Below, one piece after another: positions 7,230 to 16,128 of a stretch of DNA of 41,085 nucleotides. Source of the DNA: JAQUQI01 sp041650035. GTDB lineage: Bacteria > Omnitrophota > Gorgyraeia > JABMRG01. The stretch covers positions 1-41,085 of the forward strand of contig JBAZLY010000009.1 of the NCBI GenBank assembly GCA_041650035.1, in the 5' to 3' direction. The notes below the pieces were generated by a model, which did no database searches, had not been told where the DNA came from, and worked only from the letters and a program-made list of their open reading frames with translations. A program made the position numbers and the translations under genes. Numbering within the stretch: position 1 is the stretch's first letter; every line of letters begins with the position of its first letter.

Positions 7230-8333
7230 TCAAGATAAGTTGTCCACGAAATCCTTATAGCCAAACTTACGGACAATATCAATTTTGCCATTAAGCCTCT
7301 TGACCACGATAGCTGGCATCTGAAGACCGTTAAACCAGTTCTTCTTTACCATCGTGTATCCGCCCGCATCTTTAAACCGTATAATATCCCCCGGACGCGG
7401 GCGCCGTTTAAAACGGTATGACCCGAATATATCACCGGCAAGACACGAACGGCCTGCTATCGCGCATCGAAAACCTTTCCCCTCTACGGCATTCACCTTG
7501 GCGTCTAAACTGTATATCAGCAGGTCAAGCATATGCGCCTCGGTTGAGGCATCTACAATGGCGGTATTTGTCTTGTTCCGGACCACATCAAGGACCGAGC
7601 AGACAAGCTCCGCGGACTGCATTATTACGCTCTCGCCCGGCTCAAGGTAAACCTGAGTATTAAAACGACCGGCAAAATCCCTGATCGCGGCGCAGAAATC
7701 CTCAACAGGATAACCCTTGCGGGTAAAATAAATCCCGCCGCCTAAACTCACCCATTTACAATATTTTAATATATCCTTATATTCATTTCCAATATAATCT
7801 ATACTGGCTCGAAGGTTTTCAAAATCCGTATTCTCGCAGTTAAAATGAAACATCACCCCGTCGATATACGGCAGCGCCTGCCGAATGAGCCTCTTGCCCG
7901 GGACGCCGAGCCGGCAATATTTGCGCGCTGGGTCGGCAAGATCAAAATGAGAATAACTTATGCCGGGGTTTATCCTGATGCCCAGCCGTGCCTTCCCCGC
8001 GAGCGGGCCAAACGTCTTAAGCTGGGACACTGAATTAAATATAATCTTGTCCGCGATACCCCGGAGATCAAAGATATCTTGCCTTTTATAACCCGGCGAA
8101 TACACATGAACCTCTTTTCCAAATTTCTCATGCCCCAAACGCGCCTCATAAGGAGAGCTTGACGTAGTCCCATCCATGTATTGCCTTATCAGACCAAAAA
8201 CACTCCATGCCGCGAAACACTTAAGTGCCAAGACACATTTGGCCCCGGAGGCCTTTTTAATACCCCCTATGATTCGAAGATTGCTTAACAGCGCCTTCTC
8301 GTTAATTAAATAATACGGTGTCTCCAGTTTCAT
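7230..8333 (-). CDS. nspC: Carboxy(nor)spermidine decarboxylase, PLP-dependent
   Basis: A fold-type III PLP decarboxylase (alanine-racemase-like barrel) that converts carboxyspermidine or carboxynorspermidine to the polyamine. It has 367 residues from the ATG at 8333, the usual length. The N-terminus TPYYLINEKALLSNL is typical, and the PLP lysine is Lys38 in LALKCFAAW. Further family features are GIRINPGISYSHFDL, VMFHFNCEN (His facing the cofactor), VSLGGGIYFT, LEPGESVI and CLAGD. An upstream in-frame extension to 8402 is rejected because AAAGGA lies 10 bp before 8333 and the homology begins there. It is followed after 35 bp by the dehydrogenase and lies about 100 bp after the deacetylase. 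Confidence 0.93.
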   Translation of the reverse strand: MKLETPYYLINEKALLSNLRIIGGIKKASGAKCVLALKCFAAWSVFGLIRQYMDGTTSSSPYEARLGHEKFGKEVHVYSPGYKRQDIFDLRGIADKIIFNSVSQLKTFGPLAGKARLGIRINPGISYSHFDLADPARKYCRLGVPGKRLIRQALPYIDGVMFHFNCENTDFENLRASIDYIGNEYKDILKYCKWVSLGGGIYFTRKGYPVEDFCAAIRDFAGRFNTQVYLEPGESVIMQSAELVCSVLDVVRNKTNTAIVDASTEAHMLDLLIYSLDAKVNAVEGKGFRCAIAGRSCLAGDIFGSYRFKRRPRPGDIIRFKDAGGYTMVKKNWFNGLQMPAIVVKRLNGKIDIVRKFGYKDFVDNLS

Positions 8334-8431
8334 GGATAATCTTTCCTTTAAAAAACTAAAAAACTCGCGCGATTTATTCGCAAGAGTTTTCTTAAAATAC
8401 ACGCATAGCTGATTGGTCCGTGTAAAGCCTG

Positions 8432-9220
8432 CTAATCGGGGCTTTTACCCTTGCGGAACAGATTATAATAACCGGATAGCTTTGCCTGAAAATGCAACGG
8501 TTTAGTCATGTCAGAATCCGTTACTTTTATCCTCTTGATCTCATAGAGGTCAAAATTAGACTTATCAAAACCCCGGTTTGTGGCACAGGCGCCTTTATAC
8601 CCGGCGCCGCGGACGATCTCTTTGATTCTGTCGTTAAAACCGCCTGTCGGATAACAAAAATATTTCACCTCTTTGCCCACCCGGCTTTCGATGTCCAGTT
8701 TGCTTGATACTATCTCCGAGATAAACTCATCCTCATTTTTAACCGCGGGCAGATAAACACCCATCCGCGTATGAGAGCCTATATCAATATTGTTCATGGC
8801 CATTATCCGCACCTGGTCCCAATTAAGATAACCTGCCTTAGCGCCCACCCGGGCCGTTTCTAAAAAAACGGTTGCAGGCATGCCGTATCTCGCCAATACA
8901 GGAAAGGCCTTGATAAAATTATTCTCAAAACCATCGTCAAATGTCAAGACCACCTCTTTGCGCAAGGGCCTTGCGCGGCGAGAGACTCTTTCTACGAGTT
9001 CGTCGAGGGATATCACTTTAAAACCCGCTTTGTGCAAATACTCTATCTGTTTTTGAAAAATTTCAGGGTCAACACTTAATGTGCTTTCAGGCCCTGCCGC
9101 TATCGAGTGATACATGAGCACAGGCACCGCGTAACGAGGCCTGGCATAGAAAAGGTAAAAAGATCCCGCGGCCGCGCAAAATAAAATAAACGCTATTAAT
9201 ATTTTTTTTGTTACACGCAT
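8432..9220 (-). CDS. Membrane-anchored or exported polysaccharide deacetylase (CE4 family)
   Basis: A 262-residue CE4-type (NodB homology) deacetylase with an N-terminal signal anchor (about residues 7-25), expected to face the periplasm. Motif 1 is LTFDDG with catalytic and metal Asp at 95-96. The VLMYHSI start and a FCYPTGG motif 3 are present. Motif 2, normally SHT-x-x-H, reads SHTRMG, so the second metal-binding His is replaced by Gly154. Either the enzyme uses another ligand, or it is catalytically weak or inactive. It starts 18 bp after a predicted transcription start and is the first gene before the two carboxyspermidine genes, about 100 bp apart, so it could share their transcript. 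The substrate (peptidoglycan, GlcNAc polymer or other glycan) cannot be read from sequence. Confidence 0.88.
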   Translation of the reverse strand: MRVTKKILIAFILFCAAAGSFYLFYARPRYAVPVLMYHSIAAGPESTLSVDPEIFQKQIEYLHKAGFKVISLDELVERVSRRARPLRKEVVLTFDDGFENNFIKAFPVLARYGMPATVFLETARVGAKAGYLNWDQVRIMAMNNIDIGSHTRMGVYLPAVKNEDEFISEIVSSKLDIESRVGKEVKYFCYPTGGFNDRIKEIVRGAGYKGACATNRGFDKSNFDLYEIKRIKVTDSDMTKPLHFQAKLSGYYNLFRKGKSPD

Positions 9221-9244
9221 AAAAAATCCAACATTGATAATGCT

Positions 9245-9273
9245 TGTATAACATAAACGGGAATAAACGTCAA
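9245..9273 (-). promoter_or_regulatory. Sigma70-type promoter upstream of the polysaccharide deacetylase
   Basis: On the minus strand TTGACG (9268-9273), a 17-bp spacer and TATACA (9245-9250). The predicted start near 9238 is less than 20 bp before the ATG at 9220. It may drive the deacetylase together with the carboxyspermidine decarboxylase and dehydrogenase. Confidence 0.65.
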
Positions 9274-9304
9274 GATTAAATCGGGCAAAGGCAAAATACC
9301 GGGA

Positions 9305-11398
9305 TCAGGCCGCGTTCGCGCATGAATTAAAATTCATCACCTTAACACTTTCGCTGCGGTCAATCCCTTTGCGTACTGTCTTCCAGGAAATCCCGTAGCT
9401 TCCGACAGCAATATAAAATTCATCAAGCGACCTAAAACCTAAATTCTTGCTGACCTGCATTAGTTTTATTTCCGAAATACCGTTCTTCAGGTCTAATCCT
9501 ATTTTATTTTTATCCTCAACAATACTTATACCTGACGAACGCGCGTAGCGCTTTAAATGATCCAATGTCAGTTGCTTAGTTGAGGCAACGGCCGCGAATA
9601 GCTCTCGTTCGTTTAAAAGCCCAAGCCTGCGAGCTAATGGAAGGAAGAAGTTACCGATTGATATATTGTTTACCGCAAAACCCGCGGCCTTAACGATATT
9701 CAGCCCCTGTTTCGCAGACCCCTCTATGTTGTCATTATAGAGATTGTTCAAGAGCATGTGTGCCCGCAGGGTCTTGGCAAATTTGTCAATAGAAATCTGC
9801 GCGTGGAGCGAATTAGGCAGCCAATCCTTAGCATGGTTAATATATACGAAATCGGCCGGACGCAGTTGATACTTGCTATCACGCTTGACGCGTGGCGACT
9901 CTTTTGTCCTGCATGATTCAATATCGTGCGAAACACAGAAAATGGATCCATTGACATAATTACGGTCAAAAAGGTCTACCCCCCTTAACGCGGCATAGTC
10001 CGCTATTGTGCTTTTCGCGGGAAGTCTTAATGGCTTGCATGAAACATTGTTTGGATCCTTGCGATCCCACTTTAATACAAAAACCCAACGGTTTAAAAAA
10101 TTCTTTAGTGACATAAAATCCTTATCAAATCTGCCGGTCCATTTTATAATATCCACGTCAAAGGCCTGTTTACTTTGTCTTTCTATCTTATAAGACCAAT
10201 GTGATTTGAGTCCGTGTTCATATAATTCAAGGTTTTTTTCGGATATAAGCTGAAACTCATAAAAACGCCCCGACTCATCCTGCGCCCTTATATGAAATGC
10301 CGCATAGCCCGATTTTTCCAGTCTTTTATACTTGTTGTTTTGGTTAGTCATAACGCTCATTCCCATATATTGCGGCAAAGACAGGGTATCCCAGGGGTCT
10401 CTTGTATCACTAAAAATTACTCTAATACCAAAGATGTCATACAGATCATCAGCATTAATTCCTTTGCCGTTACATTTTTCGTAAACGGAATAAACGCTCT
10501 TTACCCTTGATGTGATACGGGCATCAACTTTTAATTTTTTTAAAACATCCCGGGCATTGTTCTCTATAGATTTCAAATGCGTGCCGGAGTCATTTATGTC
10601 CATATTTATCCTGCTTTCCATTTCACCCTTAACATAATTATATATATTTATATTATATTTTTTTAACGCCTCTGTGCGCAAATACCCTGCCAGCGCGGTC
10701 AGGCCCAGCCTTTCTGCCAGTGGCGCGTAAATATCGATTATCTCATAATAAATATACTCCTTCTGTTTCTCATTGAGCTCCCCGGTAAAACATGTTATTT
10801 TTTCCGCGAAAACCAACAGCATAACATCAGGTTCGGACGCAATTTGAATAATCATATTCATGTAGTTTTGGATGGCATGCCTTGATTTTTTATCACCCTT
10901 AAAATAAGGCAGGGCACGTATTATCCTTGCCTCATCAACAAATCTAATGATCTTCTTTTTTTCGTCCTGTGATAGTATTTTATTGTCTTTCAGGATCTTC
11001 TCTAAACCAACATGGTCAGCCCTGTGCAATAAAGCGGCCGCGGTAACAGCAGAATCCGTGTCAGGCTTTAGGCACGCAAGATTTTTAAAAACCCTGAAAC
11101 TATAATCATAATATGACTCATGCCCTGAAAAACTCTTGTCCTTATAAAGAACCCTGGCGGCATATTCTACCCATTGCGGTATTTGAGGTAACGGGGGAAG
11201 AGAACCAAAGTGAATATCTGCCGCCCCGGCAGAAGATGACTTATCAATAGAAAAACTACCGTCTATCTGGGTTAACGAATATCTTGAAGAGACAGGCCGC
11301 AGGGCAAAGGCGCCCTGGGCGCACTGGCTGGTAAACAATAGCACGCATAAGAAGATAACCGCAATCTTACATACTATATTTTGCCTTGTTGTTCTCAT
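9305..11398 (-). CDS. RelA/SpoT-homologue protein with N-terminal secretion signal
   Basis: A 697-residue protein with the long RelA/SpoT layout but an apparent signal peptide. From the ATG at 11398 (AGAGG 7 bp upstream), residues 11-31 are hydrophobic and end at TSQCAQGAFALRP, a typical leader junction. Residues about 75-240 resemble the HD hydrolase region, but the HD motif reads LLHRAD and the second metal site EKI, so hydrolysis is probably lost. Residues about 290-405 match the (p)ppGpp synthetase domain: SRVKSVYSVYEK, DIFGIRVIF, SGYAAFH, EFQ and HWSYK. A TGS-like domain follows (about 425-500), and a helical C-terminus includes LGFRSLDEFYIAVGS. Synthetase residues look mostly kept, yet the periplasm lacks GTP/ATP. 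It has its own promoter. The alternative is a non-cleaved leader and a membrane-tethered cytoplasmic enzyme. Confidence 0.85.
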   Translation of the reverse strand: MRTTRQNIVCKIAVIFLCVLLFTSQCAQGAFALRPVSSRYSLTQIDGSFSIDKSSSAGAADIHFGSLPPLPQIPQWVEYAARVLYKDKSFSGHESYYDYSFRVFKNLACLKPDTDSAVTAAALLHRADHVGLEKILKDNKILSQDEKKKIIRFVDEARIIRALPYFKGDKKSRHAIQNYMNMIIQIASEPDVMLLVFAEKITCFTGELNEKQKEYIYYEIIDIYAPLAERLGLTALAGYLRTEALKKYNINIYNYVKGEMESRINMDINDSGTHLKSIENNARDVLKKLKVDARITSRVKSVYSVYEKCNGKGINADDLYDIFGIRVIFSDTRDPWDTLSLPQYMGMSVMTNQNNKYKRLEKSGYAAFHIRAQDESGRFYEFQLISEKNLELYEHGLKSHWSYKIERQSKQAFDVDIIKWTGRFDKDFMSLKNFLNRWVFVLKWDRKDPNNVSCKPLRLPAKSTIADYAALRGVDLFDRNYVNGSIFCVSHDIESCRTKESPRVKRDSKYQLRPADFVYINHAKDWLPNSLHAQISIDKFAKTLRAHMLLNNLYNDNIEGSAKQGLNIVKAAGFAVNNISIGNFFLPLARRLGLLNERELFAAVASTKQLTLDHLKRYARSSGISIVEDKNKIGLDLKNGISEIKLMQVSKNLGFRSLDEFYIAVGSYGISWKTVRKGIDRSESVKVMNFNSCANAA

Positions 11399-11489
11399 AA
11401 AAGAACCTCTGCTCAATTTAAACACAATAAAACCCTGTTTTGCGCATTGTTTGTAGGATTTAATAATGACTTTTTAATATTCTATAAAA

Positions 11490-11518
11490 AGTATAACATA
11501 ATAACATTTTGCAGTCAA
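11490..11518 (-). promoter_or_regulatory. Sigma70-type promoter of the RelA/SpoT-like gene
   Basis: On the minus strand TTGACT (11513-11518), a 17-bp spacer and TATACT (11490-11495). The predicted start near 11483 leaves a leader of roughly 85 nt before the ATG at 11398. No hairpin with a U tract was found between this promoter and the end of the antiporter gene at 11649. Confidence 0.7.
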
Positions 11519-11648
11519 TACCCGATCGAGAAATTAATTAAAGATATTTAACATTATTTTCATTAAAACGCAAGCGGTTACATGTCATAAAAAAACAGGC
11601 AAGTGGCAAGCATAGGCTCGAACTCAATAAAAGGACATTAATTGAGTA

Positions 11649-13832
11649 TTATTTATAGTTTAATATGATATTGTAAAGTTCTTCATTATTTTTAGCCGAT
11701 AATAACCTAAGACGGTTCTCGGGCTTTATCAAAAATTTGCTTACCTCTGCGACATATTGAAGATACGGGCTTGAAAATGATTCAGGGGCTATAGTCACCA
11801 CAAAAACGCGGGAAGGTTTTTTATCAAGCGAGCCGAAAACTACGCCTTCCCTGTTAATGCCAAGGGCCGATATCATATTCTTTACCAGCCTTGTCTTGGC
11901 ATGGGGCAGGGCTATGCCGTCCTGCATACCTGTAGATATGATCTCCTCCCTGTCTGATAATTCACGGATGATCTCCTGCTTATTCGAAGAATGCAGCTGG
12001 CCCGAACGTATGAGGAGCTCCACAAGGGAGGATATAATCTCTTCTTTTGTGTTACCTGTTAAGTTATGCTCAACAGCCGAAAGCGGTATTATCTCGCGTA
12101 TAGCCAGGCCTTCTTTCTTGGCGTCATTACCTGACGATATAATATCCTTGCCAACCTGGTCTTTGTCAGCTATTGAATCCAGATTTTTGATTATATATTC
12201 AAATTCGGCAATAACCTCATAAAACAATGTGTATACAAAAGAAGCGTCCTGCGGTTGGCAGGTAAAATAAAGCTTTTCAGACGTAAATTTCAATGTAATA
12301 AATGTCTCGTCTTTACGTATCTGATACAAGCGCTCCGGCGTATCAATCCTGTATATAAAAAAACCCTCATGGTCAAAGGCGTTAATGACCCTGCTTAATA
12401 TAAGGTCTGCCGTCTCCGGGTTCGGCATCGCGTAGGATATCTCTTTATGCTCAAGCCTTCGGTCCGTTTGTTTTACAAGCATAGATTTATCCGTGTCAAC
12501 CAGCATTTCAAGGACGGGCGGGGTTATGAGAGTAGTAATAAATGTCATGAGCACAGCGACACTGAATATATCATGCGGTATGACCCCAAGTGATAAACCG
12601 ATACCCGCAATAATAAGGGCTACCTCCCCTCTCGGCACCATGCCGACACCTATCGCAAGCGCCCCTCGGGTATTGAAATTAAGCAACCGCGCCGGCAGGC
12701 CGCAGCCGATAAGCTTGCTTAAAATTGCCACAACCAGATAAACAGCCCCGAACAAAAGAATGCTCGGTGAACAGACTTCTTTGATATCCACCATCATGCC
12801 CATGACGCAGAAAAAAACCGGCACAAAAAATTTATACAATATTGAAAGATTTTCCCTGATAATAAAACATAGGTCTGTCCTTGACAGTGATAAGCCCATG
12901 GTATAAGCACCTATTATCATGGCAAGGCCTGATTTTTCAAAAACACCTGCCAGAAAAAGGGCCATAGCGAAACTCATTATAGAAATAGTGCCTCTATCCT
13001 TGAATATCTTTAAAAAGTTGCTGATCTTGGGGGCAAACACTATGCCTAATGCCGTAAACGCGAACCAGATTGTGATACCCTTACCGGCTATTATACTTAC
13101 CTGGGCCCAATTCACATCGGAGCTTCTGGCTATTCCGATAACAATGGCCAATGTGATAACGCCAAGTATATCATCTATTACCGCCGCTGATATTATAGTA
13201 ATACCTTCAGGGGAATCCATCTTGCGTTTATCTGATAATATACGCGCGCCAATGCCTACGGATGTCGCTGTGCAGATAGCCCCAAGAAATAAAGGTACGG
13301 GGCTGGCAAAGCCATATTGCCTGCCGAACAATGCCTCTGACAGGACAATACCCGTGATATCCCCGAGGACAAAACTAAAAATGACTCCTGATATGCCGAC
13401 TACCGAGCCGACAAAAGAATAACGCAGGAATGTGTTTATGTCCGTTTCGACACCGGCTAAAAACAAAAGCACGATAGAGGCTATCGTCGCGATACTGTAC
13501 AATTCAGGCGACACGGGAAAACCCGGGTGCATAGGAAATACGCCCTGGACAAAACCGGGTATAGATATGGCGCCTAAAAGATAAGGGCCCACGATAACAC
13601 CTGACACGATCTCTCCAAGCACCTTCGGCAATTTAAATTTCCTGAATACCCACCCCCCTGTCCAGGCAGCAAATATTATAATGGACAGCTGGAATATCAA
13701 AAGCGTTATCCTGCTTACCAAGTCAATATCATGCGATTGTTCGGACGCGAAAGCGGCATCCAAAGAGCTTAATACAAATATCAACAATACCGCTAAAAGA
13801 CATGTCCTCCTTATAAACGCAAGGCCTCTCAT
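11649..13832 (-). CDS. CPA2-family cation/proton antiporter with C-terminal PTS EIIA domain
   Basis: A 727-residue fusion. An N-terminal signal-like hydrophobic segment is followed from about residue 45 by a 12-13 TM Na+(K+)/H+ exchanger of the CPA2 family, including the double-aspartate motif AAVIDDILG in the ion-binding helix and CTATSVGIGARIL before it. Residues about 455-560 form a soluble linker domain. Residues about 575-727 are a fructose/nitrogen-type EIIA domain, with the phosphorylatable His644 in DGIALPHAKT. This EIIA should receive phosphate from HPr and modulate the exchanger, as inferred from the fusion. It is the last gene of the Ehr operon, 19 bp after the small subunit gene. 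The partner domain at the operon head is also an EIIA, fused to a DNA-binding domain. Confidence 0.93.
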   Translation of the reverse strand: MRGLAFIRRTCLLAVLLIFVLSSLDAAFASEQSHDIDLVSRITLLIFQLSIIIFAAWTGGWVFRKFKLPKVLGEIVSGVIVGPYLLGAISIPGFVQGVFPMHPGFPVSPELYSIATIASIVLLFLAGVETDINTFLRYSFVGSVVGISGVIFSFVLGDITGIVLSEALFGRQYGFASPVPLFLGAICTATSVGIGARILSDKRKMDSPEGITIISAAVIDDILGVITLAIVIGIARSSDVNWAQVSIIAGKGITIWFAFTALGIVFAPKISNFLKIFKDRGTISIMSFAMALFLAGVFEKSGLAMIIGAYTMGLSLSRTDLCFIIRENLSILYKFFVPVFFCVMGMMVDIKEVCSPSILLFGAVYLVVAILSKLIGCGLPARLLNFNTRGALAIGVGMVPRGEVALIIAGIGLSLGVIPHDIFSVAVLMTFITTLITPPVLEMLVDTDKSMLVKQTDRRLEHKEISYAMPNPETADLILSRVINAFDHEGFFIYRIDTPERLYQIRKDETFITLKFTSEKLYFTCQPQDASFVYTLFYEVIAEFEYIIKNLDSIADKDQVGKDIISSGNDAKKEGLAIREIIPLSAVEHNLTGNTKEEIISSLVELLIRSGQLHSSNKQEIIRELSDREEIISTGMQDGIALPHAKTRLVKNMISALGINREGVVFGSLDKKPSRVFVVTIAPESFSSPYLQYVAEVSKFLIKPENRLRLLSAKNNEELYNIILNYK

Positions 13833-13851
13833 TTAAATAATCCTTTCTCTT

Positions 13852-14604
13852 TTAACCTCTCATAATACTCACCAAACCGTCTAATATCGTCAACGGATGC
13901 GGCGGACAGCCTGGTATGTAAAGATCAACCGGCATGATTGAATCAACCCCCTTGTTAGACTCCGCATGGTTGACGTATATACCGCCTGATATAGCGCAAG
14001 CGCCCACGGCAATAACAAGCCTCGGAGACGGTATAGCCCTGTATGTTTTTTCAAGCGCAAGCCTCATATTATTCGTTACGGGCCCTGTAACAACAAGGCC
14101 GTCCGCGTGCCGTGGAGACGCGGTAAACTGTATGCCAAAACGACCCAAGTCATAGCTCAATGTGCCTAAGACATTTATATCTGATTCACAGGCATTGCAT
14201 CCTCCAGCGCTAACATGGCGCAGTTTAAAAGACTTGCCGAATATATGTCTTATCCTGTCCCTGATCTGCCCCGTATCAGGCATAGGTTCATCTGAAACAA
14301 TAAGTCCCTGCCTTTGCCGGCATGCCATACGATAATCCCGGGTAAACGTAACAACCCTGCCGCCGCAGGTCTTTTGGCATGCCCCGCAATATATACATTT
14401 TCCTAAATCAATCACTGTCCGGCCTCCGACAGAGCCTATAGCACCTGTAGGGCAGGTGTCGACGCAGGCCTGTCTGTCGCAACCGAGGTGTCCCGGGTTA
14501 ACAATAGGCTTGCCCAAATACCTCTGCGGCAAAACACTTATGCCGGCCGGGAAAGGCGCGGTCCTATAGCCTTGTTTTAATCTTGCGCGTATTGTCTTGA
14601 ACAT
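13852..14604 (-). CDS. Ehr/hydrogenase-4-type small subunit with N-terminal ferredoxin domain (NuoB/HyfI-like)
   Basis: A 250-residue electron-transfer subunit of a group-4-hydrogenase-related complex. The N-terminal third is ferredoxin-like. A first cysteine motif, CDRQACVDTCP, shows only three cysteines and unusual spacing; a second, CIYCGACQKTC, is complete. The C-terminal NuoB-like domain keeps the N2-type cluster ligands: CNACE, VGACAISGG and PGCPPHP. It is thus expected to pass electrons from an unknown donor to the proximal cluster near the large subunit on the cytoplasmic side of the membrane. In hydrogenase 4 the ferredoxin (HyfH) and the small subunit (HyfI) are separate proteins; here they are fused. 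It lies 15 bp after the large subunit gene. Confidence 0.9.
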   Translation of the reverse strand: MFKTIRARLKQGYRTAPFPAGISVLPQRYLGKPIVNPGHLGCDRQACVDTCPTGAIGSVGGRTVIDLGKCIYCGACQKTCGGRVVTFTRDYRMACRQRQGLIVSDEPMPDTGQIRDRIRHIFGKSFKLRHVSAGGCNACESDINVLGTLSYDLGRFGIQFTASPRHADGLVVTGPVTNNMRLALEKTYRAIPSPRLVIAVGACAISGGIYVNHAESNKGVDSIMPVDLYIPGCPPHPLTILDGLVSIMRG

Positions 14605-14619
14605 ACCGCTTTCCTCTAT

Positions 14620-16128
14620 TTACAGATCATGGCCGCAATATGACAGGTTAAAACTTTTGTTACATAGCGGAAAGTTTGATATCTCTTCCCCGCGGCACGC
14701 AACAGCCAGGCCTGTCCAATTATGAAATGACGGGTCTGTAATTTTATAATTGACGATTCCGCCCTTTTCTCCGCTCAAGGCAAAATGACATATCTCGCCG
14801 CGCCAGCCTTCAACCAGAGATACGACAGCTTTGCCGTTTTTTATTGGCGGCATATCCGACATGATAGGCCCCTTAGGCAGACAGCGCAGGCGCTCAAGTA
14901 TAAACTCAACTGATCTTTGTATCTCAAGCCATCTGACAAAGGCGCGCGCGAATACGTCACCCGATGAATAATTTGACGGCGGTATATGGAAAAACCTGAA
15001 TGCGCCTGCCGGAAAATCAAACCGCGCGTCTCTTTCGATACCGCAGGCCCTGGCAGAAACACCTACCAGGCCAAGCTCAACAGCCGTCTGTTGAGAGACA
15101 AAGCCTGTCTCATCAAACCTATCAACAACCATAGGCGAGCTCCACATAAGGGAGACGGCATTGCTGACATCAGAAAATACGCTCTTCAGACGCTTCCTAA
15201 TTTCTGTCCTGATCGGCTCATCAATATCAAAGGCCGAACCCCCGGGCCTTATAATATTACGTCCAAAACGGTTACCGCACACCAAGGCCGTCATGTTCAA
15301 AAGATCCCCCCTTAATCTTCCGCAATATGAAGATGCCGGCAGATATCCTATGTCAGCGGCCATGGCCCCGAGGTCTCCTGTATGGTTGGCAAGGCGTTCC
15401 AATTCAAGCATTACAGCCCGGATCACCTGGGCCCTTAAAGGGACCTCGCAGGCTGACAAAGCCTCTATTGCCTGGCAGTATGCCAGACAATGCCCGATAG
15501 AGGTATCGCCTGCCGCTGTCTCCATATAGTGTATTGCCGGAGAGGCATCCTTGGTAAAGAGCATACTCTCTATCCCGCGATGCTGATAGCCGAGCAATAC
15601 CTCAAGATGAAGCACCTGTTCGCCATGACATTGAAATCTGAAATGCCCCGGCTCAATAATACCCGCGTGCACAGGCCCTACGCCAACCTCATGCGTCTCC
15701 ATGCCCTGAACCTTAAAAAAATCAACCCCTAACAAACTATCCCGGCCGCCGGCAGTAACGGTTTGAGGCTGATAAGGAACATGCGAGCGGACGGGTTTAA
15801 GCCATGGATGACCTTTGGGATATACCCCCAATTGTTCAAATATTTCGCGCTCAAATAAATGGACCTGCGGCGCTTGTGTCGTAAGGCAAGGGTATGAATC
15901 CTTAACCATAGTCGATAAAATCCGGAGATAACCCTGCCTGTCACAGGCAAGTATCATAATAAGCCTGACCTGACCGTTATCGGCAGGCAGGCCAAAGAAG
16001 GCCGCGGCCCTAAAACCCTTAAGAAACCCATCAAGCACACTGTCCTTAAACTCTTTAAACGCGAGACAATCTATGCTGTTTACGTCAATAGGCTGGCAGA
16101 TACGCGTCTTAAGCGAATTATCCCCCAT
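14620..16128 (-). CDS. Ehr-type large subunit (NuoCD/HyfG-like) lacking all NiFe-ligand cysteines
   Basis: A 502-residue fusion of a NuoC-like domain (about residues 40-115, with FEREIFEQLGVYPKGHP) and a NuoD/hydrogenase-large-subunit domain (from about 145, GVGPVHAGIIEPGHFRF and YQHRGIE). Where group 4 NiFe hydrogenases have the first CxxC, this protein reads ETAAGDTSIGH (residues 203-213). At the C-terminal DPCxxC position it reads DPSFHN (465-470). All four nickel-iron ligands are therefore absent, so it cannot be a hydrogenase. This is the defining feature of the Ehr (energy-converting hydrogenase-related) complexes described as relatives of complex I. The substrate reduced or oxidised here is unknown. 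It overlaps the preceding membrane subunit gene by 1 bp. Confidence 0.9.
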   Translation of the reverse strand: MGDNSLKTRICQPIDVNSIDCLAFKEFKDSVLDGFLKGFRAAAFFGLPADNGQVRLIMILACDRQGYLRILSTMVKDSYPCLTTQAPQVHLFEREIFEQLGVYPKGHPWLKPVRSHVPYQPQTVTAGGRDSLLGVDFFKVQGMETHEVGVGPVHAGIIEPGHFRFQCHGEQVLHLEVLLGYQHRGIESMLFTKDASPAIHYMETAAGDTSIGHCLAYCQAIEALSACEVPLRAQVIRAVMLELERLANHTGDLGAMAADIGYLPASSYCGRLRGDLLNMTALVCGNRFGRNIIRPGGSAFDIDEPIRTEIRKRLKSVFSDVSNAVSLMWSSPMVVDRFDETGFVSQQTAVELGLVGVSARACGIERDARFDFPAGAFRFFHIPPSNYSSGDVFARAFVRWLEIQRSVEFILERLRCLPKGPIMSDMPPIKNGKAVVSLVEGWRGEICHFALSGEKGGIVNYKITDPSFHNWTGLAVACRGEEISNFPLCNKSFNLSYCGHDL

